A stretch of DNA of 64,000 nucleotides from Argentina anserina (lineage: Eukaryota; Streptophyta; Magnoliopsida; Rosales; Rosaceae). Shown here piece after piece: positions 59,970 to 64,000 of the stretch (the stretch's first letter is position 1; every line of letters begins with the position of its first letter). Made by a program: the position numbers and the translations under genes. The DNA lies in the NCBI RefSeq assembly GCF_933775445.1, contig NC_065875.1, forward strand, positions 22,939,555 to 23,003,554, in the 5' to 3' direction. The notes beneath the pieces are model-generated. The model did no database searches. It worked only from the letters and a program-made list of their open reading frames with translations, and was not told the DNA's origin.

Positions 59970-61100
59970 CTATCTCACTCATTCCCGATAAGAAGTAAAT
60001 TCAAATATGAGTTATTATCTGATTTCTTCTTCTTTCATTTTGAAGAGAAATTAAGTTCGAGGTCATACCTCAATCATTCCCGATAAGGAGTAAACTCAAA
60101 TCGGAGTTTCTTTAGTTTCTGATCTTTGAACTGAATAAAAAAAACCCTTGGAGCATTCTCCATGTTTCAGTTCAAAATCAAGTTCTAATCTTTCCATCCA
60201 TTTCATTTTTGGAGGAGAGATTTGTTTAGGAGTTCATATCTCCACATTTCATCTTGGCTATATTTGATTTCTTCTTTTCATGTTGAGAAGAAATATGTTG
60301 TTTATAGTCAAGATTTGATTCTTCATCTTATTTTAGAGGAAGATCTGATATGAGATTACATTGTAACCTCGTCATTTCCGATTCATTTGGGTCATTTCCC
60401 AATTATTTTTTCTCTTTGGTCGGCGAATATATTTGATTCTGACCCCTCCTATTTCCTTGCTAATGGGGCTCGGCTGATCAATCCATATTTTCCATTTCTG
60501 ATGCTAGTGTTCTCCTTTGCGCTAACTCAGTTTGATTACCTTTAGTTCAAGCTTGGTTCAGCGGTTTCCCTCGATCCAACTTGAGGGGGAGAATTTGAGC
60601 ATTAAGGTGTTTATGAGCTGCATGGTTATGTAGGAGATGAAAGCAGTGTTGCAGATCCTACACAGAAACAAAGTTGTTGTCTCGTTTGTCATTCTGATTT
60701 CTTCATCCTTCCTTTGGAGAAGAAATCGGTTGGGAGGTCATACCTCAAATCATTTCCGATAAGGAGTAGATCCAAGTCAGTTTCAATATCTGATTTCTTC
60801 TATTATTGGGAGATAAATCTGTTGGAGTTCTTCCATACAAAACTCCTCATTTGTTCATTGTCATTTCATGATTTCCTCTTTTCATTTTGAAGAGAAATCA
60901 AGTTCTGATATTTCCATCTCATTCCATTTTGGAGGAGAGATCGGTTTAGAGTTCATAACTCCTCATTTCATTTCTCCTTGGCCAATTTATTATTTCTTCT
61001 TTCATTTTGAAGAGATTTATTGTCCATGATCAAGATCTGATTTCTTCATCTTACATTTAGAGGAGAGATTTGTTTAGAGGTTTTGTTTTAACTTCATCAT
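59970..61100 (+). repeat. Internal imperfect repeats of the LTR element
   Basis: Several phrases recur: 'attcccgataagaagtaaa' (59983), 'attcccgataaggagtaaac' (60077) and 'atttccgataaggagtagat' (60751), together with repeated 'cattttgaagagaaatcaag' and 'ggaggagagat' forms. Each phrase is followed by variants of 'tctgatttcttc'. The interior is thus built from a decayed repeat of about 100-250 bases rather than a coding region. Confidence 0.65.
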
Positions 61101-61554
61101 TTCCAATGTTGTACTATTAGAGTTTTTTTTTTTATATATGTTGGTTGCAATCAGATTTGTTCTCTTCAGGAAGAAAGTCTGGGTCATATCCCAATTTGAC
61201 TCCCTGGGGAGCAATTTTGAGCATGCAACCATTTGAGCAAGCAAAACAGTGCTATGTTTTTCTAGAATGACATTGTTGCACTAAAACTGAAACTGGGATT
61301 GACTCTGACCTCTGAATCCAGTTCTGTAAAAAGGTACATATACTAGACACATAGAGCTTTCCCGCCATATGTGGCTCATGTATCAGGTTGTTGGAGCAGA
61401 AAATGGGAGCCATCCAAAGTGGACGGACAGAGCTGCTATAATTTGTTTCACTTATTCTTATCCACCCTCCCATTCATAACTTATTTAGCCATACTTGGAG
61501 ATTGTTGGTCAAGCTCGGCTGTCGTTTTCCTTTCAGCTTTCGCTTGAGGGGAAG

Positions 61555-61919
61555 TATTGAAGATATTGGATGTGTTAGTGAATTGAAGAAGCAAATGACC
61601 ACTTTGGTTGACATGTTGGCCTCTTTGGTTGACATTTATGGTTGTCACTGCCTTTTTCTTGATGCATGTTTAGCATCATTTTGTTGACAATCTTGCTTAA
61701 AGTATGCTGCTCCATGAGTTAGAGTGATTTTTTTTCATTTTCCTTTCCTTTCATACTTTAGTTGTTAAGATCGAATTTGTCCCTCAACTAGTTCAAATCC
61801 TCTCTCTAGCTTATATATATACACTCTCTTGTATTGTGTAAACAACATGAAATATATCAAAGACAATACATCTCAACTTCTCCTTCTTGTTCCTTCATTA
61901 GTTTGTCATAATTTCAACA
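61555..61919 (+). repeat. 3' LTR
   Basis: Pairs with the 5' LTR. Its TATA-like 'cttatatatatacac' at about 61819-61833 points toward the gene that begins at 62225. Confidence 0.85.
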
Positions 61920-62224
61920 CTCTATATATCTCATTTGTGCATTTCATTCTCATTAAACACTTCTAGGTAGGAATTAAAAAAAAAGTCCATCTCCTTATTA
62001 CTTTTTGTGATGAACTAGATTACTTGGTCTGGTATACCGTATGTATGAATTTGTTGTTGACCGGGGAAAAAAAGCCTGTGTTGTGTTGTGGTGTGAGCAT
62101 GTGCCAAGTGGCACCAGCAAATCCATTACTCTATTGGGAAAGAAATTGATTACTGATTCGCTAATAAACTACATACAAGTTCTTTCTTGGTTGCAAACAC
62201 TTCCAAGTTCGCGGGAAGAACACC

Positions 62225-64000
62225 ATGGCTGTTGCTCAGTGCAGCTTTCTTTCCGAACCATGTTCAAACAAAACACACTTATCCCATTTCTCACACTCTC
62301 CAGTTCTCTCTTCTATTAGCGCCACTCAGTTTTGCTCAAGTTTCAAACCTGTAAGGCTTTCAACGTCCATGTCTCTTATCTCTAAGTCACATAGTTACAG
62401 GAAAGGTAGGGTTGTTTCTGCCCTGATTTCTGAAGAAAACGCAATAACGTCTAGTTCATCTGATGATACTGATGGCTTCAAACTCACTTATTTGGAGGTG
62501 GTCTTCAATTTCTTATTGGTTTATCTTATATTTGATTGATTTTGAGCTTTGTTTTACACAAGTATCAATCTTTTCTCCTTAGGGAAATAGTTGGTTGTGG
62601 GAGGTGGGTGGGGTGAAACTATTGGTGGATCCAATCTTGGTGGGTAATTTGGATTTTGGGATTCCGTGGGTTTATGATGCTGCCAAGAAGTTTTTGAAGA
62701 ATTTCCAGGTATATTAAAGTTGGAATTTTGTCTTTTTCACAGCCAAAGTACCTTGTTGTAGGAATTTTAAAGAATTGATGAAGTGTGATGCAACTGTAGT
62801 GCAGCTAAGTGATGTTCCGGAAGTTGATTGCTTACTGATTACACAAAGCCTTGATGATCACTGCCATTTGAAGACATTAAAGCCCCTCTCTGAAAAGTAC
62901 CCAACTCTGAGAGTGATATCTACACCAAATGCCAAGGCATTGTTGGATCCACTTTTCAGCAATGTAAGTACATTCAATTTGAACCAGCTTCTTATTGTAA
63001 CTTTTATCTCCATATGCTGTTTTTGTACGAAATACAATGTTCTTTATAGCTACTGTCTATATGTAAAAATGAGACTCAGAGTTGAAGACATTAATGACCC
63101 TAGCTACACCCAAACTTTTAATCAGAAAAGAGATAAATCTGAGCATAGAGTTCCTTTTTGGCTCCCAATAGTTTGATATATGCAATATGATACAGTCGCC
63201 AATTGATCCATGTTTTATATTAATAAGCTTCCTGTAGTATCCCTGCCGATTAAGAACTGGTGATTACCTTAGAACTTAGGATGCTTTATTAACAAAATCT
63301 CTTTCTGGAGCCATTTGAAGTTAGTTCGTAGTGTTGGAGAGTCAAGACTGCTATCTTATAGGGATTTACTTACAAGAAGTTTCTTGTTTTTCAGGAACTA
63401 GTATAGTTCTTGAATGGGAAATGGTAATTAGGCTAAATTTTGTATGTGGAATGATTTTGTGACAACCAAAACATGTAATCATATTGTTGTTACTTGCTTG
63501 GTTGGAATCTGAACCCTGCACTGCTTTCAGCATTTTGATAACTAAAGATATAAACTTTCTGAAGCATAGATCAGCTGCATAATTTGGGACTTGCACCATA
63601 TTTATCCTTTTCAGGTCACATATCTAGAACCTGGTCAGAACTCCGAGATTGAAGCAATAAATGGTTCTAGGGTCAAAGTTCAGGCCACTGCAGGGCCAGT
63701 TCTAGGTCCTCCTTGGCAGCGCCCTGAAAATGGGTAAAGTTTCAATTATTAATTGCCCATTTGAAACTGGTGAATTCCATTTTCATGGAGTGTTACAGTT
63801 TGCTTGAGCTGTATTGTGTTTATTCTACTTTTATCGTAGTGCATGTTTATCTTAAACTTGTTCCTTACTTGCATATGTGATCCTGGTTTCCATTTTGTCA
63901 GGAGTTCCTTTTTCTATTCGTTTAGTTTCATTTGACGTAAGTTTTGTTCTGTATAAAGATATAATTCAGTAAATGATAGCTAATGTAATATCACTAATAT
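62225..64000 (+). CDS. Metallo-beta-lactamase-fold hydrolase, chloroplast, 5' part
   Basis: Partial gene that runs off the window. Exons seen: 62225-62497, 62583-62708, 62805-62963, 63615-63733 (donor GTAAAG, phase 2; the next exon lies outside). The first about 70 residues (MAVAQCSFLSEPCSNKTHLS..., Ser-rich, few acids) look like a plastid transit peptide. The mature part has LEGNSWLWEVGGVKLLVDPILVG, typical of the first strands of the MBL fold, and DCLLITQSLDDHCH, a variant of the metal-binding HxHxDH loop in which the first His positions are Gln and Ser. It then continues LKPLSEKYPTLRVISTPNAKALLDPLF. This fits the plant 'metallo-hydrolase/oxidoreductase superfamily' proteins with a UlaG-like domain; their substrate is unknown to me. 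The altered loop may weaken metal binding. The 3' LTR of a retrotransposon ends about 300 bases upstream. Confidence 0.82.

Larger units (their letters stand above)
59387..61919 (+). mobile_element. Non-autonomous LTR retrotransposon, about 2.5 kb
   Basis: Two direct LTRs, 59387-59753 (367 bp) and 61555-61919 (365 bp), share most of their sequence and both end CATAATTTCAACA. The 5' LTR is followed at once by TGGTATCAAAGCAGG, nearly the complement of the initiator tRNA-Met end, the usual primer site of plant Copia elements. The 3' LTR is preceded by the purine tract TTGAGGGGAAG. The interior (about 1.8 kb) has no gag or pol frame, so movement would have needed proteins in trans. LTR starts are slightly decayed (TATTG where TGTTG is expected), no clean 5-bp target duplication is visible, and the LTRs have diverged visibly, so the insertion is old. 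Confidence 0.88.

Noticed and set aside
1..64000. CRISPR arrays, operons, phage or bacterial genes
   Set aside because: None seen. The tandem repeats lack spacer structure and all genes are spliced plant genes.

Overview
This is nuclear DNA from a flowering plant. The genes are split by short GT-AG introns, the intergenic DNA is AT-rich, and every recognisable protein has a plant family signature: PERIANTHIA-type TGA bZIP, TPS-a terpene synthase, lysine/histidine transporter, MED25/PFT1, and plant cadmium resistance (PLAC8) proteins. Gene content and intron layout fit a eudicot. A rosid, possibly Rosaceae, is my guess, but the sequence alone does not prove it.

Layout. 0-9 kb holds a carboxylesterase-17-like gene broken by a short insertion (minus strand) and two divergently oriented PLAC8/cadmium-resistance genes. 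The minus-strand copy has lost part of an exon; the plus-strand copy is intact over four exons. 9.5-11.6 kb is a 2-kb non-autonomous hAT element with a perfect 8-bp target duplication and a 506-bp internal tandem repeat. 12.4-16.7 kb holds a small two-exon gene of unknown function and a complete 11-exon PERIANTHIA-like TGA factor. 19.1-22.7 kb is a 7-exon choline-transporter-like (CTL) gene. 25.3-26.7 kb is an intronless, GC-rich aspartic protease of the ASPG1 type.

27-31.5 kb is gene-poor with retroelement tails. 31.5-37.4 kb holds a 12-exon GDT1-like (UPF0016) transporter gene on the plus strand, tail to tail with a 7-exon terpene synthase whose two metal-binding motifs are both altered. 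A decayed fragment of a second terpene synthase lies between them. 37.7-42.9 kb is a transposon patch: a 1.08-kb foldback element with ~520-bp arms and two MITEs with target duplications. 43.8-45.9 kb is an LHT-type amino-acid transporter. 47-55.5 kb is a 15-exon MED25/PFT1 gene with a glutamine-rich tail. 57-59.2 kb is a BRO1-domain gene. 59.4-61.9 kb is a non-autonomous LTR retrotransposon. 62.2 kb to the end is the first part of a metallo-beta-lactamase-fold gene.

The genes do not form a pathway; this is ordinary plant gene order with several decaying family members. The most interesting signals are the terpene synthase with altered catalytic motifs and its relic neighbour, the microsatellites sitting directly at MED25 splice sites, the tandem-repeat hAT element, and the LTR that has become the upstream region of the last gene. 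I found no convincing undescribed multi-gene system. All exon models were derived by hand from splice signals, reading phase and family similarity; each complete model sums to an open reading frame.
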